From Hoeflea sp. IMCC20628 (GTDB lineage: Bacteria > Pseudomonadota > Alphaproteobacteria > Rhizobiales > Rhizobiaceae), in assembly GCF_001011155.1 (NCBI RefSeq), contig NZ_CP011479.1:4227662-4291661 (forward strand): a stretch of 64,000 bases of DNA, given 5' to 3'. The translations under genes and the position numbers were made by a program. A model generated the notes under the pieces. It searched no databases. It was not told where the DNA came from and saw only the letters and a program-made list of their open reading frames with translations. Position 1 is the first letter of the stretch. Each line of letters begins with the position of its first letter. Of this stretch, positions 56,134 through 64,000 are shown one piece after another.

Positions 56134-57384
56134 TTATCGCAGCGATTTCAGCAAGGCAGGCGTTGGAAAACAGGTTGGCGACTGGCTGTTTTTTGCCTGC
56201 CATTCGCCGATTGACCGCCGGGTCTTGTAGCCCGGCAGGCCGTCCGCTCCCCCGACATCATAGCCCTGCTTTTCCAGCGAAAATTGCAGCCTGGCGATGT
56301 CGGAGCGCAGCATCTTGCCGGTATTGCCCCAGGGTGTCACAAACGCACTTCCGCCATGGGCCATGCGGTCGGCGAGATTGCCGATGAACAGCGCGTAGAG
56401 GTCGGAATTGTTGTATTCCTTGATCACGTAGAAATTCGGTGTCACCACAAATTCCGGGCCGTAGATTCCGGCAGGCACCAGCACCATGCCGGGCGCACGG
56501 CGTTCATGATCGGGAAAGGGCCGGCCGGAAATGCGGATGATACCCATATCGGTCAAGCCGCTGATCGACCGGGCCCGGTCCGGGCCCTCAAGGGCGCAGG
56601 TGACGCCCCGCGGGATCACCGCCTCAAAGCCCCAGTCGCGACCGCGAACCCAACCCGACTGGGCCAGATAATTGGCGATAGAGGCCAGCGAATCGGCGGT
56701 CGAGTTCCAGATGTCGCGCTTGCCGTCGCCATCGAAATCAACCGCATGGTCAAGATAGCTCGACGGCAGGAATTGCGGCTGGCCCATGGCGCCGGCCCAG
56801 GAGCCTTTCATTGCCGAAGCGGAGACATCGCCGCGCTGGAGGATCTTCAGCGCTGCCAGTATTTCCTTGCGGAACAGCTCGGGCCGCGTCGACATGAAGG
56901 CCTTGGTGGCAATCACCCGCACTGCCGAATGGGGAATCTTGGCCCGTCCGAAGCCGGACTCGCGGCCCCATATCGCCACGATGATCGACGCCGGAACGCC
57001 ATAACGATCCTCGATCTTGCGCAGCGTGCCTGCGTGTTGCGCCATCAGGGACCGACCCGAGGCGGCGAGACCCTGAAGCCGTTTTTCATCGAAATAGGCG
57101 CCGGGGCTGCGAAATTCGGCCTGGCTCTGGGCCCGCTGCTTGGGTTTGGGAAAACCGGGGGGTTGAAGATCAGGAAGATCCCAATCGAGACTGATGCCTG
57201 AAAAAGCGCTGTCAAAAACCGGTTTGGAGACGCCGCCGCGTTTGGCTTCCGGCCACAGATCAGCCTCCAGCCATTGGCGGAACTGGGCTTCGACCCCGGA
57301 TTTGGTTGCGGCGTGTGATGGCATGGCCCCGAATGTGGCCACGGCGAACAGGAGGGTCATCGAAAGGATCAGGGTGCGAATCAT
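56134..57384 (-). CDS. Periplasmic lytic murein transglycosylase (MltB/SLT-2 type)
   Basis: 416 residues with a signal peptide (cleavage near SHAA). Catalytic Glu in AIWGRESGFGRAK near residue 141; GSWAGAMGQPQFLPSSYL and DFDGDGKRDIWNSTADSLASIANYL are family hallmarks. Residues about 350-416 are a PG_binding_1 domain (LQFSLEKQGYDVGGADGLPGYKTRRSI). It cuts peptidoglycan glycan strands forming anhydromuramic ends. It lies 58 bp downstream of ridA. Confidence 0.94.
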   Translation of the reverse strand: MIRTLILSMTLLFAVATFGAMPSHAATKSGVEAQFRQWLEADLWPEAKRGGVSKPVFDSAFSGISLDWDLPDLQPPGFPKPKQRAQSQAEFRSPGAYFDEKRLQGLAASGRSLMAQHAGTLRKIEDRYGVPASIIVAIWGRESGFGRAKIPHSAVRVIATKAFMSTRPELFRKEILAALKILQRGDVSASAMKGSWAGAMGQPQFLPSSYLDHAVDFDGDGKRDIWNSTADSLASIANYLAQSGWVRGRDWGFEAVIPRGVTCALEGPDRARSISGLTDMGIIRISGRPFPDHERRAPGMVLVPAGIYGPEFVVTPNFYVIKEYNNSDLYALFIGNLADRMAHGGSAFVTPWGNTGKMLRSDIARLQFSLEKQGYDVGGADGLPGYKTRRSIGEWQAKNSQSPTCFPTPALLKSLR

Positions 57385-57442
57385 CTGCTCAATCTAACCT
57401 GAGCAGCACGTCAGGAGAATGGCACGTCCGGTTTCACCGGCA

Positions 57443-57832
57443 TCAGCTCTGGCGAAAAGCCTCTATCTCGATCTCCGTCAGCAGATCGGGGTGCGCCAGA
57501 CCGGCAACAATCACGTAGGTCGAGGCCGGTGCGTGACCTTCGAGAAACTGATCCCGAATCTCCCGGTAGGCGCTGACATCGCCGGGCGCCACGTCGTAGA
57601 CACGTATCGAGACGATGTCGCTGATTTGCATTCCGGAAGCGATCACGCCGGCAAGTCCGTTGCGCCACGCCTGTTCGGCCTGGGCACGGTAGCCCTGCAA
57701 CATCTGCCCGTCCGGCGCAACCCCGATCTGGCCCGAGATGATCAGACGGCTTCCCGGCGAAACCATCTCAACGGCCTGGACATAATTGGAAGCCGGCTTC
57801 GGCATGGTTTCGGGGTTGAAAAATCGTGGCAT
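57443..57832 (-). CDS. RidA/YjgF-family protein
   Basis: 129 residues from the ATG at 57832 (GAGGGAG six bases upstream). ISGQIGVAPDG, ASGMQISDIVSIRVYDV with the conserved Arg, and the C-terminal APASTYVIVAGLAHPDLLTEIEIEA are typical. RidA proteins hydrolyse reactive enamine/imine intermediates, though this divergent member may have another role. 11 bp after recR. Confidence 0.9.
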   Translation of the reverse strand: MPRFFNPETMPKPASNYVQAVEMVSPGSRLIISGQIGVAPDGQMLQGYRAQAEQAWRNGLAGVIASGMQISDIVSIRVYDVAPGDVSAYREIRDQFLEGHAPASTYVIVAGLAHPDLLTEIEIEAFRQS

Positions 57833-57843
57833 GTGTCGCTCCC

Positions 57844-58449
57844 TCAAAAGGCAGTGCGCGCCCGGATGGCCGCAGCCAGCGTGCCTTCGTCGAGATAATC
57901 AAGTTCGCCGCCAACCGGTACACCATGGGCCAGCCGGGTGATCTTGATGTCGAAGCCGGACAATTGCTCGGTGATGTAATGCGCCGTGGTCTGGCCTTCG
58001 ACGGTTGCGTTGACGGCAATCAGGATCTCGCGGACTTCGCCCTTGGCGACCCGGTCGACGAGCCCGGCAATCGACAGATCGTCGGGGCCGATGCCATCGA
58101 GCGGCGACAAGGTGCCGCCGAGCACATGATAGCCGGCATTCATCGCCGCGGCCCGCTCCAGCGCCCACAGATCAGCCACGTCCTCGACAACGATGATGAC
58201 GGTCTGGTCGCGGGTCGGATCGGTGCAGACCGTGCAGGGGTCGGAGGTGTCGGCATTGCCGCAGGTCGAGCAGATGCGGACCTTGTCGAAGGCCTCGTTC
58301 ATCGCTAGTCCCAGCGGTCCCATCAGCTGGTCCTTTTTCTTGATCAAGTGCAAAGCGGCGCGGCGCGCCGATCGCGGCCCCAGACCGGGAACGCGCGCCA
58401 GCAGCTGGATCAGGCGCTCGATTTCCGGCCCGGTTACACGTTTTTGCAT
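57844..58449 (-). CDS. recR: Recombination mediator RecR
   Basis: 201 residues. Helix-hairpin-helix [19 protein letters not shown] near residue 20, zinc finger [16 protein letters not shown] at 60-75, and a Toprim domain ([11 protein letters not shown] ... [16 protein letters not shown]). It works with RecF/RecO in loading RecA at gaps. Conserved order dnaX-ybaB-recR. Confidence 0.97.
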   Translation of the reverse strand: MQKRVTGPEIERLIQLLARVPGLGPRSARRAALHLIKKKDQLMGPLGLAMNEAFDKVRICSTCGNADTSDPCTVCTDPTRDQTVIIVVEDVADLWALERAAAMNAGYHVLGGTLSPLDGIGPDDLSIAGLVDRVAKGEVREILIAVNATVEGQTTAHYITEQLSGFDIKITRLAHGVPVGGELDYLDEGTLAAAIRARTAF

Positions 58450-58476
58450 CTCAATCTCCGGTGACGGTCACGCAGC

Positions 58477-58800
58477 TCAGAATGGCAATTTCATGCCGGG
58501 AGGGATCGGCAGGCCGGCGGTCAGTTCCTTGGTCCGCTCGGCAACCATGGTCTCGACCTTGCCCTTGGCGTCGTTATGGGCTGCGACAATGAGATCCTCG
58601 AGGATCTCGACATCATCTTCCTTGAACATGGAAGGATCGATTTTCAGGCCCAGCATCTGGCCCTTGCCGGACAGGCGCACGCTAACCATTCCGCCGCCAG
58701 CGACGCCTTCGCATTCGAGTGCCGCCATTTCGTCCTGCATGCTTTCCATCTTGGCCTGCATGTCCTTGATCTTGCCCATCATGCCCATGATGTCTTTCAT
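58477..58800 (-). CDS. Nucleoid-associated protein YbaB/EbfC
   Basis: 107 residues from the ATG at 58800 (AAGGAG upstream); the frame is open to 58884 through the dnaX-ybaB spacer. [34 protein letters not shown] is typical; dimeric DNA-binding tweezer-like protein. The 87-bp spacer to dnaX holds a CTGCAG-based hairpin (58853-58879). Confidence 0.95.
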   Translation of the reverse strand: MKDIMGMMGKIKDMQAKMESMQDEMAALECEGVAGGGMVSVRLSGKGQMLGLKIDPSMFKEDDVEILEDLIVAAHNDAKGKVETMVAERTKELTAGLPIPPGMKLPF

Positions 58801-58887
58801 CACAATCTCCTTTTGGTTGTTGAGTGCCGGTCCTGATCCGGTCCTGCGGCCCCATGCTGCAGCCATTTGCTGCAGTATGGGCACCGG

Positions 58888-60732
58888 CTAATCGGATTCG
58901 TCGTCGGGATCCATTTCATCTGGCAGGATGTCACCGTCCTCGGAAGGCGACAGCACCGTTTCGGCCAGGATTTCCTCGGTAACGGCGATGCGCACATCGG
59001 TGATCCGCGAGCCGGGGAACTTTGCCAGAATGGCTGCCACATCAGGATCCTGACGCGCATCGCTGACCAGTGCGTCCCGCTTGGCGGTCTCGCGCTCGGA
59101 AAGCGTCGGGGCGCCTTCTTCGCGGCTCAGCGTCACGATCCATTTTGCCCCGGTCCAGTCTGCCAGCTTCTTGATCAACTCACCCGGCAGGCTCGGACTT
59201 GCTTCCGGTGTCAGGCTGATCTCGAGGCGGCCGGGCTCGATCCGGACAAGACGCACACCGGTTCGGATCTGCACCTTCATGGCGATGTCGCGAAATTTTT
59301 CGGCCAGCGCCACCATGTCTTCAAGTGACGTTATGGCGATCTCTTGCACAGGCTCTGCGAGAGCCGGCGTGGCGACCGTGGGCTCGGCGGAATGAGCCAG
59401 CCGCATCGCCGGTTGTCCGCCACCGCCGCCTTGCGGCATGCGGCGTTCGCCGACCGCGCGGGCCGTCGCACCGCCGCCGCCAGAGGGTTGCCCGCCGCCA
59501 CTGGTCGAAGCCGCTCCGGACGTCGTGCCGCCGGAATTGTGAAACGCCTTCACCGCATCCTCCGGCGACGGCAAACTGGCCGCATGCCCGATCCGGATCA
59601 AGGCCATTTCCGCTGCCGCAGCAGGCCGGCTTGAGGTGTCGGTTTCGGTGATGCCCTTGAGCAGCATCTGCCAGACCCGCGAGAGTATGACGGTCGACAA
59701 GGTTCCGGCAAAATCAGCACCGTTGAGGCGCTCGGTTTCGGTCAATGAGGGATCTTCACCTGCCTGCGGCACGAATTTCAGCCGGGTAACCAGATGGGTG
59801 AAATCAGCCAGATCGGTCAGGATCACCGAGGGGCTGGCGCCCGAATTATACTGATCGCGATAATTTGCCAAAGCTGCCGCAACGTCGCCAGTCATCAGCG
59901 ACCCGAACAATCCGACAATGCGGGATCGGTCAGCGAGGCCAAGCATCGAACGCACGGCTTCAGCATCGACCCCGCCGCCACCATGGGCGATTGCCTGATC
60001 AAGCAGCGACAGCCCGTCACGCACCGAGCCTTCGGCGGCGCGGGCGATCATGGCCAGCGATTCGTCGTCGATCAAAATGCCTTCCTGATCGGAGACATTC
60101 CTGAAATGGGCAACAAGCAACCCCGAATCGATCCGCCGCAGGTCAAAGCGCTGGCAGCGCGACAGCACGGTGATCGGAACCTTGCGAATCTCGGTGGTGG
60201 CAAAGATGAACTTCACATGTGAAGGCGGCTCTTCCAAGGTCTTGAGCAGGCCGTTGAAGGCCTGATTGGAGAGCATGTGCACTTCGTCGATGATGTAGAC
60301 CTTGTAGCGCGCCGACACCGGGCGGTAGCGGATCTGCTCGATGATCTCGCGGATATCGTCAATGCCGGTATGCGAGGCGGCATCCATCTCGATGACATCG
60401 ACATGGCGACCTTCCATGATCGCCTGGCAATGTTCGCCCGGAACGGTCAGGTCTATGGTCGGCTGGTCGATCTCGGCAGTCTGGTAATTCAGCGCCCGCG
60501 CCAGAATCCGCGCCGTCGTGGTCTTGCCGACACCGCGCACACCAGTCAGCATCCAGGCCTGTGCAATGCGGCCGGTGGAAAAGGCATTGGTCAGCGTGCG
60601 GACCATCGGCTCCTGGCCGATGAGATCGGTGAAATCCTTGGGCCGGTATTTCCGCGCCAGAACCCGGTACGGTGACTTCGCCTCAGGCGCTGTCCCCGAG
60701 GGGGCTGTATTCGTGCCGGTTAAATCGTCCAT
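58888..60732 (-). CDS. dnaX: DNA polymerase III subunits gamma/tau
   Basis: 614 residues from the ATG at 60732; upstream frame to 61008 crosses the SRP RNA gene and was rejected. AAA+ clamp-loader domain: Walker A GVRGVGKTTTARIL, Walker B VYIIDEVHMLS, sensor 1 FIFATTEIRKVPITVLSRCQRF, sensor 2 SVRDGLSLLDQAI. The linker (about 425-480) is Gly/Ser/Thr/Ala-rich, then a tau-type C-terminal domain. I saw no obvious slippery A-run for a separate gamma form. It heads the run to the transglycosylase. Confidence 0.97.
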   Translation of the reverse strand: MDDLTGTNTAPSGTAPEAKSPYRVLARKYRPKDFTDLIGQEPMVRTLTNAFSTGRIAQAWMLTGVRGVGKTTTARILARALNYQTAEIDQPTIDLTVPGEHCQAIMEGRHVDVIEMDAASHTGIDDIREIIEQIRYRPVSARYKVYIIDEVHMLSNQAFNGLLKTLEEPPSHVKFIFATTEIRKVPITVLSRCQRFDLRRIDSGLLVAHFRNVSDQEGILIDDESLAMIARAAEGSVRDGLSLLDQAIAHGGGGVDAEAVRSMLGLADRSRIVGLFGSLMTGDVAAALANYRDQYNSGASPSVILTDLADFTHLVTRLKFVPQAGEDPSLTETERLNGADFAGTLSTVILSRVWQMLLKGITETDTSSRPAAAAEMALIRIGHAASLPSPEDAVKAFHNSGGTTSGAASTSGGGQPSGGGGATARAVGERRMPQGGGGGQPAMRLAHSAEPTVATPALAEPVQEIAITSLEDMVALAEKFRDIAMKVQIRTGVRLVRIEPGRLEISLTPEASPSLPGELIKKLADWTGAKWIVTLSREEGAPTLSERETAKRDALVSDARQDPDVAAILAKFPGSRITDVRIAVTEEILAETVLSPSEDGDILPDEMDPDDESD

Positions 60733-60841
60733 GATCCTCGTGCCGCCTTCGCGCTGGCCCGGTGGCCATTCAAATCGAATGTTTGCACCCCGGTCGAACC
60801 CGGTCAATGACCGGGCCTGCCATGAATGGCACGGGCAAAAG

Positions 60842-60943
60842 GGTGGGAGGCTGGCACGGTGACCCGTGCCTGGCTCGTTAGGGCTGCTTCCTTCCGGACC
60901 TGACCCGGTTGGCGAGTGGCTCGTCCACCACCAACCTCCCACC
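60842..60943 (-). ncRNA. ffs: Signal recognition particle RNA (4.5S, small bacterial type)
   Basis: The minus strand contains the invariant domain IV GTCAGGTCCGGAAGGAAGCA, and its ends pair (GGTGGGAGGTTGG with CCAGCCTCCCACC), forming the long hairpin of about 100 nt. A T-run (CCCTTTTG) follows the 3' end and serves as terminator. It lies upstream of dnaX in the same orientation, its usual place in rhizobia. Ends are approximate. Confidence 0.95.
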
Positions 60944-61033
60944 GCACATATCGTCAATCGAACAGGCAAAAGCAAGCCAGGGGCCAAAAAAACTGCTAGA
61001 GTTTGCACTCAACTCTGTCCGGCGGTATAGCCC

Positions 61034-61438
61034 ATGTCTGATTTTGTTCTCGATCCGCGCCTCGACCGCGATTCCAAGCTATTGATCAAGCTGGGTTTGT
61101 GCCAGCTCAGATTGATGATGGACAGCCGCTGGCCCTGGGTGCTGCTGGTGCCGCAACGCAGCGGTATTTCGGAGATATTCGACATGACGCCGCTCGACCA
61201 GACGATGCTGACCTTCGAGACCGCCCTTGCCGCCAAGGCCCTCAAGCAGGCGACCGGCTGCCTCAAGATCAATGTTGGTGCGCTTGGCAATCAGGTTCGC
61301 CAGTTCCATCTTCACATCATTGCCCGCAACGAAGGCGATCCCGCCTGGCCCGGTCCGGTCTGGGGGCATGGCGAAGCCAGCGCCTGGACTCCCGACGCCC
61401 GCACCGAATTTACCGAAAGACTGCTTGAGGTCCTCTGA
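61034..61438 (+). CDS. HIT-family nucleotide-binding protein
   Basis: 134 residues. The HIT motif QFHLHIIAR near residue 95 and LLVPQRSGISEIFDM in the N-terminal half. Members hydrolyse or transfer nucleotides from dinucleotide substrates; the physiological substrate here is unknown. It is 3 bp before nudC on the same strand, so probably one unit. Confidence 0.92.
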   Translation: MSDFVLDPRLDRDSKLLIKLGLCQLRLMMDSRWPWVLLVPQRSGISEIFDMTPLDQTMLTFETALAAKALKQATGCLKINVGALGNQVRQFHLHIIARNEGDPAWPGPVWGHGEASAWTPDARTEFTERLLEVL

Positions 61439-61441
61439 TTT

Positions 61442-62404
61442 ATGATATTTTCCCTGTTTGACCATGATGCTCCTCATGGCGAAGCCAGCCGTCTGACGGC
61501 TTTTTCAACCAATCGGCTTGATCGCCGCTCCGAACACCGCACCGAAACCGAGCTTGGTGACGCGCTCAAGGATCCGGCAACACGCTATTTCGCCATCACC
61601 AAAGGCCGGCTGGCGATGCGGGTCGATGGCGACGCACCCATTGGGTTGCTGACGGCTGATGACATTGCGGCAATGCAGCCGCAAGACGCCGACGCCATTC
61701 TGATCGGATGGACCGAATCCAATGCCGCCCGCATCGCCATGCCGGTCGGCATTGGCCCCGATGATCTGCCCGAAGCCTTCAAGGCCATCGACACACGGTC
61801 GGTCTATCGTCAGGCGCTTGTGGACGAGGAAACGCTGGGCGCCTTTGCGCAAGGCACCAGCCTTGTTTCCTGGGCACTGGCGCACCGGTTTTGCGGCGTC
61901 TGCGGAGGGCAGATGACGCCCGAAGCCGGCGGTTACCGCCGAAAATGCCACAGCTGTGGCCATACGGTGTTTCCGCGAACCGATCCGGTCGGCATCATGC
62001 TGGTTGTTGATGAGGCTGGCGATCGCTGCCTGCTTGGCCGCAGCCCGCATTTTCCGCCCGGCATGTTTTCATGCCTGGCAGGCTTCATCGAACCGGGTGA
62101 AACCATGGAAGACGCGGTGCGGCGAGAGACAATGGAGGAATCCGGCATCAAGGTTGGCCGGGTGCGCTATCATGCCAGCCAGCCATGGCCGATGCCGCAT
62201 ACATTGATGATCGGCGTCTATGCCGAGGCACAAAGCCTCGAGATTTCCCGCGACACTGCAGAGCTTGAGGATTGCCGCTGGTTTGACCGCACCGAGACCG
62301 AAGCCATGCTGGCGAATGTTCTCGGCGAGGCCAATGCCTCGGCGCCGCCGCCCGGCGCCATCGCCCATCGGCTGATGCGCGACTGGCTGGATTGGGGCAA
62401 GTAA
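61442..62404 (+). CDS. nudC: NADH pyrophosphatase (NAD-capped RNA hydrolase)
   Basis: 320 residues. N-terminal domain to about 135, then a zinc ribbon (CGVCGGQM ... CHSCGH), PRTDPVGIMLVVD, and the Nudix box GFIEPGETMEDAVRRETMEESG near 215-236 with the NudC-type SQPWPMPHTLMIG after it. It hydrolyses NADH and removes NAD caps from RNA. Confidence 0.96.
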   Translation: MIFSLFDHDAPHGEASRLTAFSTNRLDRRSEHRTETELGDALKDPATRYFAITKGRLAMRVDGDAPIGLLTADDIAAMQPQDADAILIGWTESNAARIAMPVGIGPDDLPEAFKAIDTRSVYRQALVDEETLGAFAQGTSLVSWALAHRFCGVCGGQMTPEAGGYRRKCHSCGHTVFPRTDPVGIMLVVDEAGDRCLLGRSPHFPPGMFSCLAGFIEPGETMEDAVRRETMEESGIKVGRVRYHASQPWPMPHTLMIGVYAEAQSLEISRDTAELEDCRWFDRTETEAMLANVLGEANASAPPPGAIAHRLMRDWLDWGK

Positions 62405-62414
62405 AGGGGGCTGT

Positions 62415-63299
62415 TCAGCCCTCGGCCTCTTGTGCGTGGGTTCCGTTTTGCACCAGGCGGAACGGATGGGCAGGGTAGACACCGAGAATCCGCAGTTCCT
62501 TGGAAAAGTAGCCAAGCTCCTCCAGGGCGCGGGCGACCGGCGCTTCGTCCGGATGTCCCTGGATGTCGGCATAGAACTGGGTTGCGAAAAACTTGCCGCC
62601 AATCTGGTAGCTTTCCAGCTTGGTCATGTTGACGCCATTGGTGGCGAAACCACCCATCGCCTTGTAGAGCGCTGCCGGAATGTTGCGGACCTTGAAGACG
62701 AAGGTGGTGACGACCACCTCGCCCGCCACCGGCCGCGGCGGAATCTGGGCCTCACGTGACAGCACCACGAAACGGGTGACATTGGTTTCGGTGTCCTCGA
62801 CATTCTGCTCGAGGATATCGAGGCCATAGAGTTCGGCTGCCAAATGCGGCGCAAGTGCCGCCATGGTCCGGTCGTTGCTCTCCGAGACCAGCCGGGCTGC
62901 GCCGGCGGTGTCGCCAGCCACAACAGCCTTCCAGCCATTGGCGCGGACAATTTTGCGGCACTGACCGACGGCATGGACATGGCTGTGCACGGTGCGGATT
63001 TCCGACCGGTCAACGCCCGGCAGCGCCATCAGCTGAAAATGGATCGGCATGAAATATTCGCCGACGATATGCAGTTGCGATTCGGGCAACAAATGGTGGA
63101 TGTCGGCAACCCGGCCGGCGATGGTGTTTTCGATCGGGATCATCGCCAAATCCGCCTCACCCTGTGCAAGCGCGTTGAAGGCATCCTCAAACGTGGCGCA
63201 GGGCAACGGATCCATGCCGGCAAACATGTCGCGGCAGGCCATGTCGGAATTTGCGCCAAACTCGCCCTGAAAGGCGATGCGGTTGGTGGATGCGGTCAT
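62415..63299 (-). CDS. pheA: Prephenate dehydratase
   Basis: 294 residues. Catalytic domain 1-180 (IAFQGEFGANSDMA, IPIENTIAGRVADIHHLL, the TRFVVLSRE motif near 185) and a C-terminal ACT domain (VFKVRNIPAALYKAMGGFATNGVNMTKLESYQIGG, in pieces) for phenylalanine feedback. No chorismate mutase domain, as usual in alphaproteobacteria. Converts prephenate to phenylpyruvate. Convergent with nudC and 29 bp after kdsB. Confidence 0.96.
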   Translation of the reverse strand: MTASTNRIAFQGEFGANSDMACRDMFAGMDPLPCATFEDAFNALAQGEADLAMIPIENTIAGRVADIHHLLPESQLHIVGEYFMPIHFQLMALPGVDRSEIRTVHSHVHAVGQCRKIVRANGWKAVVAGDTAGAARLVSESNDRTMAALAPHLAAELYGLDILEQNVEDTETNVTRFVVLSREAQIPPRPVAGEVVVTTFVFKVRNIPAALYKAMGGFATNGVNMTKLESYQIGGKFFATQFYADIQGHPDEAPVARALEELGYFSKELRILGVYPAHPFRLVQNGTHAQEAEG

Positions 63300-63328
63300 G
63301 ATAGGTGTCCGTTGTGAGAAATGCGTGT

Positions 63329-64000
63329 CTATTTCGGCGCCAGGATTTTGCGGGCGCGTTCAAGATCGGCGGGAGTATCGACACCGAGAGGAACGGAGTC
63401 AACGATGGCCACATCAATGCGCATGCCGTCCTCGAGCGCCCGCAACTGCTCAAGCGATTCGCGTCTTTCAAGCGTTGAGGGAGGCAGCGACACGAAGCGC
63501 TGCAACGCCGAGCGGCGCCAGGCGTAAAGTCCGATGTGGTGATAGAGCGGTCCGTCGCCATAGGGCGCGGTGGCACGGGTGAAATACAGTGCCCGCAAAA
63601 GCCCCTCGCCGATCGGCGTACCGATCACCTTGACGATGCTCGGGTTGATTTTCTCGGCTTCGTCGGAAATTTCGACGGCCAGCGTGGCGAGATCTGCCTT
63701 GGATGTCAAAAGCGGCAGGGCAGCCCTGCGGATGGCTTCAGGCTCGATGGCGGGAATGTCACCCTGAACATTGAGGATGACTCCGGCTCGCGCCTCGGGG
63801 TCCATTTTCATCGCCGCTTCGAACACGCGATCCGATCCGGACTGGTGATCATCGCGAGTCATCACCGCCTCGAAGCCTGCGGCTTCGACCACATCGGCGA
63901 TTTCGCGCGAATCAGTGGCAACGGCCACACGGCCAACAGCTGCAAGTGCCGCCTGCCGGGCCACCCAGACGACCATCGGTTCGCCACCAATGTCGGCAAG
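63329..64000 (-). CDS. kdsB: 3-deoxy-manno-octulosonate cytidylyltransferase, N-terminus beyond the window
   Basis: The frame is open to the window edge, where the last codons read [16 protein letters not shown], so the missing part is the first 20-30 residues with the nucleotide-binding start. Visible: [62 protein letters not shown] and [15 protein letters not shown]. It activates Kdo as CMP-Kdo for lipopolysaccharide. Upstream neighbour of pheA. Confidence 0.95.
   Translation of the reverse strand, partial: LADIGGEPMVVWVARQAALAAVGRVAVATDSREIADVVEAAGFEAVMTRDDHQSGSDRVFEAAMKMDPEARAGVILNVQGDIPAIEPEAIRRAALPLLTSKADLATLAVEISDEAEKINPSIVKVIGTPIGEGLLRALYFTRATAPYGDGPLYHHIGLYAWRRSALQRFVSLPPSTLERRESLEQLRALEDGMRIDVAIVDSVPLGVDTPADLERARKILAPK

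Noticed and set aside
60733-61008. N-terminal extension of dnaX by 92 residues
   Set aside because: It would be translated through the SRP RNA gene; MDDLTG at 60732 is followed by the normal start of the clamp-loader domain.

Overview
The window is GC-rich alphaproteobacterial DNA and reads as a Hyphomicrobiales (Rhizobiales) chromosome, perhaps of the Hoeflea/Rhizobiaceae type. The evidence is the rpsA-cmk-aroA block next to a TIGR02300-type acidic protein and a tRNA-Ala, the dnaX-ybaB-recR block with the SRP RNA gene upstream of dnaX, and nudC, pheA and kdsB close together. The genus is inference; the class is secure.

Layout. 1-3421: right end of an integrated element, with an AT-rich promoter, a DUF3102-like protein, a tyrosine integrase and a tRNA-Ser(GGA) that is the likely attachment site. 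3839-6163: small membrane protein, BMP-type binding protein and an RNase D-like exonuclease. 6164-7261: gene-free, with two palindromic repeat elements. 7262-13367: core block of rpsA, cmk, a PaiB-like protein, a DsbA-like isomerase, a strongly altered aroA, an acidic protein and tRNA-Ala(GGC). 13566-24438: an exoprotein cluster on the minus strand. An orphan LuxR regulator is followed by a subtilisin, a trypsin-like protease and a di-haem cytochrome c. Next come a small secreted protein, an M4 protease and an M28 peptidase that share the same 67-residue six-cysteine C-terminal module. 25035-32835: a polyprenyl-phosphate pentose and GDP-mannose cluster (HAD-UbiA fusion, DprE1-like oxidase, gpsA, GDP-mannose pyrophosphorylase-epimerase fusion, phosphomannomutase). 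32908-34282: a complete IS66-type insertion sequence with perfect 8-bp target duplications. 34318-37450: type I secretion adaptor and ATPase without a visible substrate. 37741-51130: an accessory catabolic region (two GntR/FCD regulators, two dihydroxyphthalate-decarboxylase-like proteins flanking a kelch protein, a GlcG-like protein, a TIM-barrel isomerase, an SDR, a PanE-like reductase, a tripartite tricarboxylate transporter and kdgD). 51205-56086: SMR pump with TetR repressor, quinone oxidoreductase, aldehyde dehydrogenase and methyltransferase. 56134-64000: core genes (lytic transglycosylase, ridA, recR, ybaB, dnaX, SRP RNA, HIT protein, nudC, pheA, partial kdsB).

Most notable: (1) the shared gap-free six-cysteine module on two secreted proteases and one stand-alone secreted protein, beside a LuxR-led protease operon; (2) an AroA at the canonical locus that keeps the EPSP-synthase scaffold but has replaced most substrate-binding residues; (3) a mycobacterial-like decaprenyl-phosphoryl-ribose/arabinose gene pair with the phosphatase fused to the prenyltransferase; (4) a cytoplasmic module of two decarboxylase-like proteins flanking a kelch protein. 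All identifications are by eye from motifs; no database search was run.
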